A stretch of 64,000 nucleotides of DNA from Tetragonia tetragonoides (lineage: Eukaryota; Streptophyta; Magnoliopsida; Caryophyllales; Aizoaceae): assembly GCA_038025085.1 (NCBI GenBank), contig CM076143.1, forward strand, positions 36,974,501 through 37,038,500, in the 5' to 3' direction. The notes below the pieces were generated by a model that saw nothing but the letters and a program-made list of their open reading frames with translations, searched no databases and was not told where the DNA came from. The position numbers and the translations under genes are program-made. Below, one piece after another: positions 48,187-61,486 of the stretch (position 1 is its first letter; each line of letters starts with the position of its first letter).

Positions 48187-51100
48187 ATGGGGGATGAAAG
48201 TAGCAAAGTCCCTCTGTTGGAGAAGGTCTACTATGAAGACTGTCCTGGATGCAAGATAGAAAAGCGCAAAGATACCCAACAAGGGGTGCCTTGGAAGACT
48301 CTGGCTAGCGTTTGGATCATTGTGCTCTGCAATGGTATGTTTGCCTTCATGATGTTCCTTATTTTCCTTTATATAGTATCCATGATACACATTGTCCAAT
48401 GTATAGTCCAACACTTCTACATTATTGTGTCGGGTTACAATTATTTAAGGTTGGAGATCCTCCAACTCAATATGTTTTGTACGCAACTTATGTTGAAGAT
48501 TTTGTATGTTCGAGTCTAAAAGGCCTAGTATGGCAATAGAGGGTGTAGATTCTATTTCATGGTTCTTGCATTGTCTGTCTCGTTTTTGAACTTTGAGCAT
48601 AAGACTAGATTAGAACATGTTTGTTGATTCTAGTTATACACTCATTTGCTTCCATTGATGTGGGATATCTGAGAGTGGGAGTAGAAGATACATTTCTTTC
48701 TTTCTAGAGTTGCTGGGTAAAAGGCTTTTACTAAAAGCCACAAAAGGACCTGTGTTATGGTCAGTTGTGATGTTTGGCCCTTAAATTTTTTTTGGACAAT
48801 GATTTGTCCTTTAATCCTTATTGGTTGGTTGTTAATATGGTCACATGCTTGCTACATTTTCTGCCACATGATTCTCTGTTTCCTCTTTTTTAGTGTGTGC
48901 GCTCTTTATTCTACAGTACACTGATGTTTGCTTTACTCTCTATTTATGTAGCTCTGCCAATATCTTCACTCTTCCCCTTCCTCTATTTCATGGTAAGTAG
49001 AAGACCGTAATTGTGATTGATATATGGAAAAGTCGAGATGCTTTCATGGTCAATTCATGGAGCCTTACATTTTACATGCCTACCATGATATATGAGTATT
49101 ATCGTTCAGATTAAAATGGGTAGCTGACACAAGCAGGTAGGAGTATTAAATTAGGCAATGGGGAAGCTTATGCTAAGCAGCACGCTAGCACGTCTCTAGT
49201 TTGTGTGTACTAACAAGATTGGAAGACATATTTGACTTGTGGGCTTGTTAGAAGCCATACTGATTTGTCCCAGATATTCATCATTTTCTTCTATTCTTTA
49301 ATCACGACGAACATTCTCATGCAAGTCCCTTTCGGGATCCACAAGTGGACCAAACCCAAGTAGTTGGGTTGTCCATAACCTCCACCAGGTAAATCACAGT
49401 CTGATCACCAAAACAAATTCATTGCCAAGGTTCAAGATTTCATCTTCAGACAATCCGTTTCGATTTTCATCGGTACACCTGAGTAAACTTCGATGAGAAT
49501 TTGAAATGTCAATGATAAAGATCAGTTGATGACATGTAGCCTAACCAGACAAGGAGATTGTTTGCTGTGCACCCTCTACCCCAACCCTTTTCTGGGTGGA
49601 AATAGAGTGATCTGTGTGGAGGAAACTATGGAATTATTCGAGTAGATTTCCAGGTTCCCCTTACCATACCTTACCCAATTGTCAGGCATAAGAGTAATGA
49701 GTAATGAGCTATACATCATCTTTGGATTTCAATTTTCCTTCACCAGATGATGGACATGATATATCAAACATACACACCTTTTATGTCTTTGACTGGGTTC
49801 AATGAGTATGCTCCATAGTATGTCACTTGGCTGGGGAGGTGAAAACATATTTTCTGAATAGTCTTGTCACCCTGATTTGTGGTGACAAGATCAACATTAC
49901 CCCGATTTGTAATAGTGCCATTACTGCATTAACTACAAAATCATAGTTATCCCCAAGTCGTAAGCTGGCTGAGTTCCCTCTTGCAGTATCCTCTTGCGAG
50001 TGACTGCAAGCTAGGCCACTGGATACTGATAAGAATACTACTGCAACTATAAATTCTCAACCATAGGTACCATGCGTTTACCTTGTGCTCACATGAATTT
50101 AGCCTATTGTACTGGCAAGCTGGCAACTAATTAATCTTTTGTGGTTAATCAACTATCATTTTGTGCCAAAACCATTATAATTAGTGAGTTGTTAAAAATT
50201 GGAGTTGCATGCTGACTGGATTATTTAGAAATTGATTAAGTGCATGAAGAACTGATAATAGAAAACAATACTCCTATTTGTTTTGTTATATGAATTTAAC
50301 AGCAGAGTTCTAGTGTGTGGTGCTTTGAGCAATATACTTAGTTAACCTGTGTCTGAACATTTTATCTTCATTTGTAGATTAGGGACTTCCATATAGCTGA
50401 ACAAGAGGAAGATGTTGGATATTATGCTGGTTTTGTAGGTGAGTTTAATCGCCTTTCATACTCAGTTGTATAGAGCAGACTGTATTTGTTGTTCTTTCTG
50501 AATTTAATAACAACTTAATGAACTTATTGTGTAATTTCATGCTGAAGGATCTGCTTTTATGCTGGGAAGGGCATTGACATCTGTTTTCTGGGGACTGGTT
50601 GCTGATCGATATGGTCGGAAGCCTGTTATTATATTCGGAACAATAACTGTGTTAGTAACCTATCATCTCGATTCCAACTTTCATTTCCTTCTCAAGCTTT
50701 TCTTCTCCGAAATTTGAAGAGTTCACTAAATGAGTATATCTCAATAACTGTGGTGATCATTATCTCAATTTAGGGTCATTTTCAACACTCTCTTTGGCTT
50801 CAGTGTAAATTTCTGGATGGCTATCTCAACAAGATTTTTACTGGGAAGTTTGAATGGGTTGCTTGGACCTATAAAGGTATGGTTGCAGCCTCACATAAAC
50901 TTCTTCAGGAGGTCATTGCTGGAGCACATATTTAACAATTACAATTTGCTGGACTCACATTTTTCCCTATCTCGACATTTTATTGTTCTGTCACATTTTA
51001 ACATTTCTATACAACCAGGCATATGTATCTGAAGTTTGTCGAGAAGAACATCAAGCTGTAGGCATGTCAGTTGTAAGCTTCGTCTCCCCACCCTCAGTCC

Positions 51101-54100
51101 AAGTACATATAAATTTAGTATGAAGTTACAGAGGAAAGTATATTTTCTCAAGTGTAATGCATTTGACTTTTATAGATTACTACAGCCTGGGGCATAGGAC
51201 TGATTATTGGCCCAGCACTTGGAGGTTTACTTGCACAAGTAAGCTTTAATCACTCTATTTCATACTCTCTTTTATGTTTATAATACAATTCACTGCAAAT
51301 TTTTATCTCAGGATTGTTGTGTGAAGGAGTCAGTCATACAATACAAACTTTTCAGTAGTGGGAATATATCTTATCATTTTGCGCAATTGCGCATCAGCTT
51401 CCTTTCTTTATAAACTCAGGGCCATGACTGATTGAACCAAGAACTAGGAAAGAGGAAAAAGTGAGAAATCTTACAATTATTGTCGATATTTGCCTGTTTG
51501 TTGCATGATTTTCTTCAAAATCACTTGTCCTTGGAAACAACCATCTCCTTGATTTCTTGTCGAATAGATAGGGGTGGGTCGATGACATATTTGATAAGAA
51601 TCGCTGAGCCAATGCTCTGTGAAAGTTTCAACATTGTAGCAGGAGCCTTTTGGGAGTTGTGAGGCGGTGGGGTAATGCTTCAAGATGAACCTTATATATT
51701 TTACAGGATGCTCCTTATCTGTTTCTTGAATAGTCTTAGTCTTGTTCATAGCTGTCGCATGGTGCAAATGGTTTGGACAACCTAGTTTCTTTCCAGTAGT
51801 CGGTAGATCCTTTTGTTATATCCAGAAGTGACAGTTTTGTTCTTGTGTGTGCTTGCAAGTCAATAATCTGAAACTTTTTTGTCTCATTCTTCAGCCTGCA
51901 GACAAATACCCTCATATAATCTCCAAGGGATCATGGCTGGGAAGGTCAGTTTTCACTTGTCTCAGGTTTTAGTGGCTGGCATAGTCAGTTGTCCATCTTT
52001 TGATCTGCTTTCAGATGTTATAACAATGGCCATTTTGCTGCAGATTTCCATACTCATTGCCCTGCCTTTGCATATCAGTTTTTGCAGTGGTAGTAACCAT
52101 TGCCACATTTTGGCTTCCGGTTAGTCCCTTGATAAGTTTTACTCTCATATAATCATAGGTTGTTAATTACTGAAGCCTACTCTTCTATTTCCCCATAAGC
52201 AAATTGATGATCAGTATTTCTCAAGGCAATATTGCTTAATCGAAAAAGTTAGCATCAGTCTTCAAATAGTATGGCAGTATGCTAAGACTTACTGCTGTGA
52301 CTAGGGTTTGCTGTGATTGACACTGGGTAGAGTATCCTGTCAAACTGCAAGCCAATGGTTTTTTTTTCCCTTCATCAATGCAAAATTAAGCAGCTCTTTG
52401 TATGCAAATGATGTAAACCGCATTTTTGAAAGAGTTAACTATTGTGTGTTCTCACGCAGGAGTCAATGCACGTGCACAAAGTAAAGAATTCATCAGGGGA
52501 TGATTCATATGAAGCTCTGGAAGCTGCACGTCATAGGTCAGATGACAATAGTAATGGAGGAGAAGTTAGAACAGCAATGATTCCTAAGAAAAGCTTATAT
52601 AAAAATTGGCCACTCATGTCCTCTATTGTTGTGTATTGCATTTTCTCACTTCATGATATGGCATACACAGAGGTACTTTTATACTTCATTAGTTCTTTTA
52701 TAATGAAATTGTTTGACAAGATTTTTTAATTGCTTTGAATTTCTGCAATGACCTTGAATAAATCCATTGACAATCAGTTACTGTTGGTTGTCCTGTGCTT
52801 TTGTGAGAGCCCCAAGTCAAATTATTCTGTCTCTTTGTCCATTATTACTCGTAGTTTCAAACATCCAGTGATATTGTACTAATCACTATTAGGTTCTTAT
52901 TTGTCTATTTGTCTTTTTCTTCAGATATTCTCGTTATGGGCGGTTAGCCCAAGGAAGCTAGGGGGATTGAGTTATTCAACAGAAGATGTAGGTTCTATTC
53001 TTGCTGTCACAGGTAAGCAGCAACAGTCCATTGCATATGATCTTTCCGTCTATTTTAAAGTCTTTAAAACCTCATAGCACGCAGGAGCACATAAAGTTGT
53101 TTGGCATTGAAAAAGCGTTCAGATTGATGTGTAGTTTTGTGATTGTGTAATGTCGTTAATGTTCTCATTGATGTTGAGATAAGAAGAGTCCTGGAAACTT
53201 GTCTTCACATATTCTGCAATAAATGCCTTTTGTCAAAAAAATGTGATTAATGGAACATCAACAGCTGGGATAAAGAAAGGTCTTGACCCTTGTGCACGTT
53301 GTTTGGCTACCACTGGGTGAAGAGTACCCATTCCCTTCACACCACTATGGGAGTACTGGACTAGCCAATCGCAGAATACCAATCCTACACAAAAGTTGAA
53401 TTTCATAACCCTATCACCCTCTCTATTGCAACTATGTAAGTTGGGAGAGGGTTGAGAGTTGTATTTTTCTGTATCAAATTCCGATGTCTTGTCTTTGGTC
53501 TTGCATTGACATTTGAACATAACATGATCTTCAAAATCCCCTCTCCTCTTTTTAATTTCTGTTTGCTCTACAGTGTGTTATCTTGAAAACTTAATCAAGA
53601 AATAATGCTAATAAACAGTTGCAAAGCGAAATGTGATGACTTGTGAGGGTGTGATAAGTAGATGCCCCTTCTCATATTGACTTGTGTGTGTTATATCTTG
53701 TCAACAAGTAAATATGCACATTCCTTGGAAAATGGAACTCAAAGAGAACCTTCTTTCTTTGGCATTTCCATCCCTCTTTATTCTTTACTTCAGTTTGTAT
53801 GATGCCCTGACAGTTTCTGTTCTTTTTTATTCCCCTTTTTTGTTTCTTTCAACTGTCAGGTTTTGGTGTATTGCTCTTTCAGCTTTTCTTATATCCATAC
53901 ATGAACAAAATCTTTGGGCCTATTATGGTGACTCGGATCTTTGGGGTATGCTTTCTGGATTCTGTAAGTTGGCTGTTGCGCTCGACGAATAAAGTATAAT
54001 GACATTACCCCCTCCTACTTTTTTGCAGGTTCTGTCCATACCTCTGTTACAAAGTTACCCAATGATAGCATTGTTTTCAGGGTTGGGTCTAACAGTGCTG

Positions 54101-57100
54101 ATAAATTCTGCCTCTGTGATCAAGAATGTCCTCTCAGTAAGTTGGAAATATTTAAAATCTGATGCACTGTTTCTTCTAGCAGGCCTCAATATTTGATCAC
54201 TGTATATATGTTCTGTGCATACTGTTGCACTGTTGCTTTTTCCCCCCTTGGGGAGGGAGGGGGTGGCGGGGAGTGTCGAGAGCCAGGATAGGTGGAAGGA
54301 GGAAAGGGTTGAAAGAAGGCGGCGAATGTATGGATTCACAAGTGACACAAGGAGTGACGATCCACATAATCTTAGGCAGTGAGAATGAGGAGAAGAGATG
54401 AAATTGAGTGAAATTGATGAGAAATTTCTGAAGTAATAGGAACTTGTATGGTGAGAGGTGATAAACATAAAGAATATTTGGTTGCTTATTGTCTATCTTT
54501 CTCTTTCCCCAAGTTCATGTATATTCCTCCATCTGCAGAATATGAAGAAGCCCATGACATGACACTGTAAAGGAGTAGGCATATCTTTGATTTTATTTAT
54601 TAGTATTACTTTTTTGTTTTGCTATTGTTGTTCCTGTCTTTGTTATTATTTCCTTTTCTTTCCCAGTTGGGGGGGGGGGGTAAGAGGTTTCAGAGCGTTG
54701 AAAAGATATTTATGGCTACCAACAAAGAGTTAACAAGTGCTGGTGTAGAGATTTTATCCATTTGGAAGATATCCATCACAACATAATCAAATGCACTAAG
54801 AACCTTATCGTAAGAAATGCAGAACAATAGAGCAGCTGTTCATACTTCATAGTACCTTTCTTCATTTTAAAAAATAAAAAAAGCATCCACCAGCATGAAC
54901 TATAGTATTTCGACATTGCGTGTGAAGCTGCTCGTTCATGTATTCATATATCTTCTCTCTGATTAGGAAATTGTGTAGTTTTTGTTTATTTGAAGTGAAT
55001 CATATTTCTCTCTTATTTGTGATTCTTTTTCTCTCCTCTTGATTGATCAGGTATGCATTATAACCAGCACATTTATACTACAAAATAGAGCTGTGGTAAA
55101 TTTTCCTTTCCATTTTCACCTTAGTTGATGTTTCCATTGTATGTATTGATAAGATTTTCTTCAAGCCTCTTAAGCTGAATAAACTGTCTACAACAGGATC
55201 AAGAACAACGGGGAGCTGCTAATGGCATTTCAATGACTACCATGTCCCTTTTTAAAGCAATTGGTCCAGCATGTGGTGGTGCATTGTAAGTGCCTCAGTT
55301 TATTAGCATTCCTGATGCACTAAACATTTTCATTTTGTCCATGCAATTTGACTGTAATTGGAAGCATTCTTTCGATCTCTTTCTTGTTTTTTTCCTACTC
55401 TATAAGTTGGTAAGGACAGGAAACGTACCTTAGGGGACCTCATTTATGTGGTTTTGTCATGTAACTGTGAGATGACTATATTTTCAGTCCCAGAAGTTAC
55501 TAATATGTTACATGCATCTCATAGCTCAAAAGTTCAAGATACATACTCATATTGAGGAAGATTAATCTCTACGGTTAACACACAATACAAAACAGAAACT
55601 CATTTGACATTTACACACCGGACACGTAGTAGCAGATTATAGTAAATAGTTATCTAAAATTCCTCATGGTTAAGTAAAACGTCAACTTGACCTCCTCTAC
55701 TGCTATTTTAAGCATGCTTATATAGCATGGTTCTTTTGAATGAAGGTTGTAGTAATGCACTCTCTTTTCTTCGGCAGGCTTTCTTGGTCAGAGAAGCGTC
55801 AAGATGCTGCTTTCCTCCCAGGTATGGTATATATAATCATGAGTTTTGCTAAGCTATATGTAACTCTGTAACTGAACATGCTTGCTATGATGGAGTTCTG
55901 ATGCTTTACTGAACATGTTAGAAATTGAAATGCAGTGTTGATGCTTGGCGGTTAAACTAGGAAGATTTATGCTAAAAGCTATTACTGTATTCTAGGATAC
56001 CAGCTTGTAAGAATGGTAGATAATTGATATGAGTGACTACTCTCCTAGCATATGCCGTTGGAGGTAGTCTAAATCTGTCCTACAGTAGAACTGCTCTTTA
56101 TGATTAAGTATTTTCCTTTCACATGAAAATGGCCAGAAACCTTTGGTTAGTTTACTTTTGCTTAACGATAGGGCCCTTGTAGCAATCTTATCTATGGTTA
56201 ATCATCTGTGTCGATTTTCTTAGAAAGTGATCTGTGGAAACCAGCCTCATAGTTGTCCTTTGATAGTTTTGGTTATAATTAGATTTTTTTTCATCTGATT
56301 ATGAAGTGCCCCTTTAGTCGAAAATTTTCCCCTCCGTGTCCATTTAGAATTTCGTTCCAGCCATGCAATCTTGCTAATCCATCTATCAAATTGTTAAATC
56401 ATCCCAGTTTGCCATTTTGTTTTTGTGTTACCTCCTTCCTTCTCCTTCTCCATTACAGACGATAAGGTCTTCCTGCTGAATTCAGTTGATGTTACAAAAC
56501 AATAAATAGATCAGTCAGCCTAATCCCGGCCTCTCCATACCTGTTCCGCTCCCGCCCCTGTAGGGGGTTGACACTTGAAAGAGCAATTGGGTAATGTCGT
56601 TATGATGATAGCAAACAATAAGTGAAAATGAATAGCCAAAGTGTATTATGCACAAGGATAATCAATTAAACAAGGCAAGATCTCTCATTTCTAGAAACGC
56701 AATTCCTGTGTCTCTAAAAGCATCATAGCACATATGAATGATATATGACTTTCGTGACTAAAGTATTATGACTATAGTTCCTGATGATATGAAGTAATTT
56801 TCCCATGTCAAGGGAAAAGAACAATGGATTAAGAATGTTTAAGTTTTTGGCACTCTCATAATATTGTCCTAAAGCACTTCGACCCCGCTAACTCAATCAT
56901 GTACCTTTTTGAAACATAGGAGGTTTACATTTGCCTATCTAGGAGTTTGACTTCCATGTATGTATGTCTTGATCAAATCTCTCAAAGTTACCACCTTTTG
57001 CTAATGTCATTGTTCTGGAAAGCATTAAACCAAGGCAAGATGACCTTTGAAAACTTGGGTGAATATTACAATACACATGAATTTTAGAGTACCAACTCAA

Positions 57101-57472
57101 ATGAATTAATACAACTTTTAGGATCCTTTTCAAAAAAAAAAAAATAAAAAAATACAACTTATAGGATAATAACCTTACCTTATTTGAGACAGAATGTTTG
57201 TAGTTTGTATAGCAAAGTAGTTTGCACAGAGTTGGGGATGAGGTGTGGAGTGATGGATCACAATTCTCCCCCTCCCTTAGAAGTTCAATAAAAAAATTTT
57301 GAAAATTTGAAGAGTGAATAAGGCTAAACTAGCATTGCTTTCATCTAAGAAACTCTCATAATTTTGTGGTATTGTTGCAGGCACACAAATGATCTTCTTC
57401 CTCTTAAATTTGGTCGAGCTACTAGGAGTGCTCCTAACATTCAAACCATTTCTAGTTGAGCGTGGCGACTGA
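48187..57472 (+). CDS. ZIFL1: ZINC INDUCED FACILITATOR-LIKE MFS transporter, copy 2 (intact, 17 exons)
   Basis: Exons: 48187-48334, 48952-48992, 50378-50438, 50548-50650, 50774-50876, 51019-51072, 51176-51238, 51895-51944, 52044-52119, 52460-52672, 52925-53012, 53860-53945, 54029-54136, 55051-55095, 55197-55285, 55778-55821, 57381-57472. All introns are GT-AG and phases fit, giving 1,464 nt and 487 residues with no stop. Family marks: CPGC at residues 19-22, motif-A-like [12 protein letters not shown] at 98-109, [14 protein letters not shown] at 174-187 (antiporter-type TM5), and a central loop with MHVH near 236-239. Known ZIF/ZIFL proteins are 12-helix proton-coupled carriers of the tonoplast or plasma membrane acting in zinc/nicotianamine, potassium or auxin transport. 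The substrate here cannot be told from sequence. Start chosen because copy 1 and the family share it. Poly(A) signals of AATAAA type lie at about 57,571 and 57,863. Confidence 0.93.
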
Positions 57473-58720
57473 AGATCAAAAATTAGTTTTTTTGAGGGGA
57501 AAAATTAGTTAACACAATATATGCAATTGTAGTTTCAAGTAGAGGGCTTTGAAATCCTGCTACTTATATTATTAATAAACAAGCTATTCCTGAGAAGGTA
57601 AGGCGTGGCTAGGTGCTGATCATTTACAGGTTCATGAATTAAAATGGTGCACACATTGCTAGGTTCATGTTCACTTTTGTACATGAGTTTGGTTAGACCT
57701 TAGACTGGTTATTTAGTAGATTAGGAAGTTTATTCAGTGTATTGGCTTGTCAAGATTCGAGGTGTTACAACTTCATTTGCTAGGGTGGGAATGTGAAAGG
57801 TTGACAAAGAATTTGTAAATTTATCATGATACTTGTAATATCTCGAATATTTTTCTATTGGCTAATAAAAAATCTATGTATTATCCATATAATCTTAATA
57901 CTCCATTTTATTGTTGTTCTCTTATCTAATGGTATTTTTGTTTTTTTTTTCCTAATGAGATAAATTATTCAAGGGAAATTCCATTTGCTACCCCTTTACT
58001 TTTGACTTTTTCATTTAGTATCCAAAATATTTTTCCAAATTCAGATGGTACACTTTTATTTTTAATCGTATCCAGTCTGTGTGTCTTTCAGTCTTTTACC
58101 GTTAGTTTGTGATGCATTTAATAAATTACCCTTGATGAAACTAAAAAAATGTGACTAAAATGTTTCCCCAATTGCTTCCCTTCGCCCCGCCACCCATCTT
58201 CACTCCCAACCTAAAAACCGCCACTACCATTTTCGAACCACCACTACCAATGCGACCACCACCTATGAGTACATGACCCATCAACCCCATCTTCTCTCTC
58301 CGACCTGAAAACTCCCACCATAAAATCCGAACCACCACCTCCAAGACAACCACTGCCCATAACTCATCTACCCCATCTTCTCTTTCCAATCCAAAGAGGC
58401 ATTCCAAAATCACAGGATATACCAAACGAAACTACAAGAAATTTTAGAAATTCCCAAACAATAACTCAAGCATTTAACAGTACATATGAACCCATCTCAA
58501 AATCAAAAACATCCAACAACCCCCCCCCCCAAAAAAAAAACCCTCCAATAACCCTATTCTCCCTAAAAGAAAAAAAAAACTAGCGTATGGAATTATGGCA
58601 CAATTTCCCGTCATATATGGCAAACAACCAAAATCTCAAACATTTCTAGAATCAATTCATAAATAATTGCCGATTTTGCGTGGATTACGATGGAATTGAT
58701 TGACCATTATATTATATAGA
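57473..58720. other. 3-prime flank of ZIFL copy 2, no gene
   Basis: The 3-prime UTR to about 57,880, then low-complexity DNA including ACCACC-rich sequence (58,190-58,400) and C11A10 (58,519-58,540). The minus-strand Gly/Val-rich frame here is a shadow of the ACC repeats. Confidence 0.5.
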
Positions 58721-59009
58721 AAAAATGGATGAGAATAATCTCATATTTGGGCGGTCGTACAACAATAATCCCACATTTCACTTTAGCTGGGAATAATCCG
58801 ACATGCTAACGGAGTTTACACGTTTGCAATAAATGAGAACGACGTTACGCAGTCCGTTTACTTTATGACCATTGGAGCTTATTTTTTGTGAATGGCGCCT
58901 ATTAAAATGGGGAAGAACACAATACCTAAAATGCAAATCGACCCTCAAAAATTTCTTCTCCTCTCACAATTGAATTCATTCTCCTTTCTCTCAAACATTT
59001 CTAACCCAC

Positions 59010-59540
59010 ATGGCGAGTTCTAGCTCCATCAATTATTCCATGTCTGGTGCTGCTAGTGGATCTTCAAGCTCAGTTTTATGAAACCATGGGAAACCTTCTA
59101 TCCTTCAAACTGTGAGTAAAGAGTCATCCAAATTCAAAGGGCAGAAATTTTATGGGTGCTCATTATGGAAGGTAAGATTCTCTCACAATTGAATTTAAAA
59201 TTAAAAGCTTTTTCCTTGTGTTAATTTGTTGTTTTTGTTTTTGTAGACTGAAAATTGTCATTTCTGTAAGTTGCAATTTGAGGTGGAAATGATGAAGTTA
59301 ATAGAAGAGCAAGAGCAATTGATTGGGGACAATTTTGCTTTAAGAAGTGAAGTGAGGAGGCTTCATGATGAGAATATCATTGGTACTGGAATAATAGGCT
59401 AATTGAGGTTGAAGAAAGACAAATGGAAGGAAGCAGCACTTTGAGCTTCAAAGGAAGAGGCGTTGGCAATGAAGGCTCTTGTTGGTTCATGGATTTTCTT
59501 TGTGCTTGTGTTTGTTATTATAATAGCTAAGTTAGGTTGA
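59010..59540 (+). pseudogene. GRF zinc-finger, coiled-coil, membrane-anchor protein (disabled)
   Basis: Exon 1 (59,010-59,171) encodes a Ser-rich N-terminus, then NHGKPSILQTVSKESSK and GQKFYGCSLWK, the middle of a GRF finger. The codon before NHG is TGA, where the finger normally has its first Cys (one base from TGC). Exon 2 (from about 59,247) continues TENCHFCKLQFEVEMMKL, a Leu/Glu-rich coiled coil (LIEEQEQLIGDNFALR), two more stops, then a C-terminal membrane segment GSWIFFVLVFVIIIAKLG. GRF + coil + C-terminal helix is the plan of plant At4g04775-like proteins of unknown function. It is read inward from the left of a MULE remnant. Confidence 0.65.
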
Positions 59541-59862
59541 AAATTAGGGGCTTTATGCATTGTAATGTGGTGTTTTATTTAAGTTGTGATTCTCATATGA
59601 TGTATGAAATTCAAAATTTCAGAATTAATGAACATCAATTAGCTCCAATGTCATTGACAACCCATAATAAGTAGTTTACATGGGATAATGTTTGAAATGA
59701 CCATGATGGCAGCTTACCTGACAACAACAAAAGATTGGCGAAAATGTTTGAAATGACAACTACAAAAGCTTGGCGTGGCAACAACAAAAGCATGACAACT
59801 ACAAAAGTTTGGTCATTACAACAAAAGTACCCCAAAATGACACCCCTAAATCTAACACCTAC

Positions 59863-60537
59863 TTAGAGAACAACAGAAGCAGAACAAGCTTGGCATGATT
59901 GGATTTGAAGAGTGCTCACATTGACAGCCCCTTGAGATGTCTGCAATTATCCAAACAAGCAAGCAATCACTAATTGCAAAACACACAAAAACAAATGAAA
60001 AATTAAAGGGAATATGAGAATGCTTACGTTGACAAATGAATTCCCATTTGGTGAGACATAAACTCCATGGCCAGAGGGTACCTGCAAATCATAAACGACA
60101 ATGTTAATTTTCTAACACTTAACACAATAAAATTCTGGCTATTAGTAAGCTTACATATGTTCTCTGCCTCCAGCTCTCCCACATCTGCCTTTGTTCCTGG
60201 TGGCCCTGGTAGAAGGTTCAGCACCAAATGAATGGTGAGCTGGTTTTGCAGTGTGCCTGTGACCTGTTGACTGAGGTGCTGGCAACTTCCTAGGCCTTAC
60301 TCTTATCCCTTTACAAGGAGGTGGCGGCAGTGCTTCACCTTTCCTAATGGCATTTCCTTTTGTTGTGGTCCTTTGATCCACAAATGCGGTAGTGCAACTC
60401 CATCCCATGCCTTGTCAATTTACCTAGCTTCTTGGGATCCTCATGGGGATCCTTCCTTCTGTTTTTCTATGGCCTTCCTGGACCAATTTTGATTGGAGGT
60501 GGATCCAATGGATAGTCAACTTCAGGCCAGTACCTCT
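59863..60537 (-). pseudogene. mudrA-type MULE transposase, C-terminal exons
   Basis: The minus strand from 60,537 reads KRYWPEVDYPLDPPPIKIG, then DPHEDPKKLGKLTRHG and the CCHC-like HYRICGSKDHNKRKC (one Cys replaced by Tyr), as after the SWIM domain of plant MuDR-type transposases, but with stops and a frame change. Two further exons, 60,028-60,081 (SGHGVYVSPNGNSFVN) and 59,863-59,940, have good splice sites. The stop is at 59,863. Catalytic and SWIM parts are gone. Confidence 0.65.
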
Positions 60538-61044
60538 TGTAGTCACCAAAATTTCGTCAACCAGTGACTCCCGAAAAGATATTATTTTATCCCAAAAGAT
60601 ATAATAATTATCTTAAAAGATATGATAATTATCTTATGGATGATAATATATTTTATCCCAAAAAGATAAGATTGCAGAGGAGATCTAGTTCATCTCAACA
60701 ACTGCTCCGTATCCTATAAATAGGGAGACATCCGGGGTTGAAAAAGGAGACGGGAAGGAATAAGCCAATCCCATCACAGGCGAGAGGGAACAAGCCACAA
60801 AGACCCGTCAGACACGACGGAACAAGCCACACAACAAAGGCCCCATAACCTCCCTACCACAAAATAGTCGTTCTATTAGATTCAAGAAAAAGCTTACAAG
60901 CCCTTGAATCTAAAAATATCCCCGGCCCCTTAGGATGGAATCAAGAGATCTACAAAAGTTGTAACCAGCAAATTATAAATAAAATTATCTTATTCCATAT
61001 TTTCTTTCCTCTTATTTGCAGGTTTGAGTTTTTTATGGTTTACA
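60538..61044 (+). repeat. 5-prime LTR of the small LTR element
   Basis: 507 bp; CTATAAATAGGGAG near 60,714 is a good TATA element. Confidence 0.75.
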
Positions 61045-61172
61045 AATTGGCACGCTCGGTGAGACGATTTTTGCTCTTCCTCTCCAAAGTGCAAGGGGGA
61101 AATCTACATCAAGTTTCGAGACCAAGTTGCATGCGACATTGAAGTCTCCACAACTAGTCTCGAGGGGGCATC

Positions 61173-61486
61173 TGTAGACACCAAAATTGTGTCAAACAGT
61201 GATTCCCCAAAAGAGGCATAATTATCTCAAAAGATATGATAATTATCTTATGGGATATTAATTATCTTTTATTCCAAAAAGATAAGATTACAGAAGATCT
61301 AGGTCATCTCAACAACTACTCCTACCTCTATAAAAAGGAGATCATCCCAGGGTTGAAAGGAGGCGAGACAGAATAAGCCAGCCCCGTCACAGGCGAGACG
61401 GAACAAGCCACAAAGGCCCTGTCAGACACGATGGAACAAGCCACACAACAAAGGCCCTCTCACCTCCCTACCACAAAATAGTCATT
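61173..61486 (+). repeat. 3-prime LTR, truncated
   Basis: Matches the first about 375 bp of LTR 1 with small internal gaps, then breaks at CAAAATAGTCATT. Confidence 0.75.

Larger units (their letters stand above)
58740..60537. mobile_element. MULE remnant, right part removed by an LTR element
   Basis: A GRF gene reading right (59,010) faces the 3-prime end of a mudrA-type transposase gene reading left (60,537-59,863), their stops about 300 bp apart. Left-end candidate: GAATAATCTCATATTTGGG near 58,733, with further GGGAATAATCC copies. The right end is not present; transposase coding stops where the LTR element begins. Boundaries are approximate. Confidence 0.55.
60538..61486 (+). mobile_element. 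Small LTR element (TRIM-like), 3-prime LTR cut short
   Basis: LTR 1 runs 60,538-61,044 (TGTAGTCACC...TTTACA). Then come a primer-like TTGGCACGCTCGGTGAGAC (from 61,047), only about 125 bp of non-coding interior, a purine-rich CTCGAGGGGGCATC, and LTR 2 from 61,173 (TGTAGACACC...). LTR 2 stops matching at 61,486. Both LTRs repeat GGAACAAGCCAC. The tiny interior suggests a TRIM, but a deleted larger element is possible. Confidence 0.7.

Noticed and set aside
58141..58425. 94-codon Gly/Val-rich minus-strand frame
   Set aside because: Shadow of ACCACC-rich low-complexity DNA, no domain.
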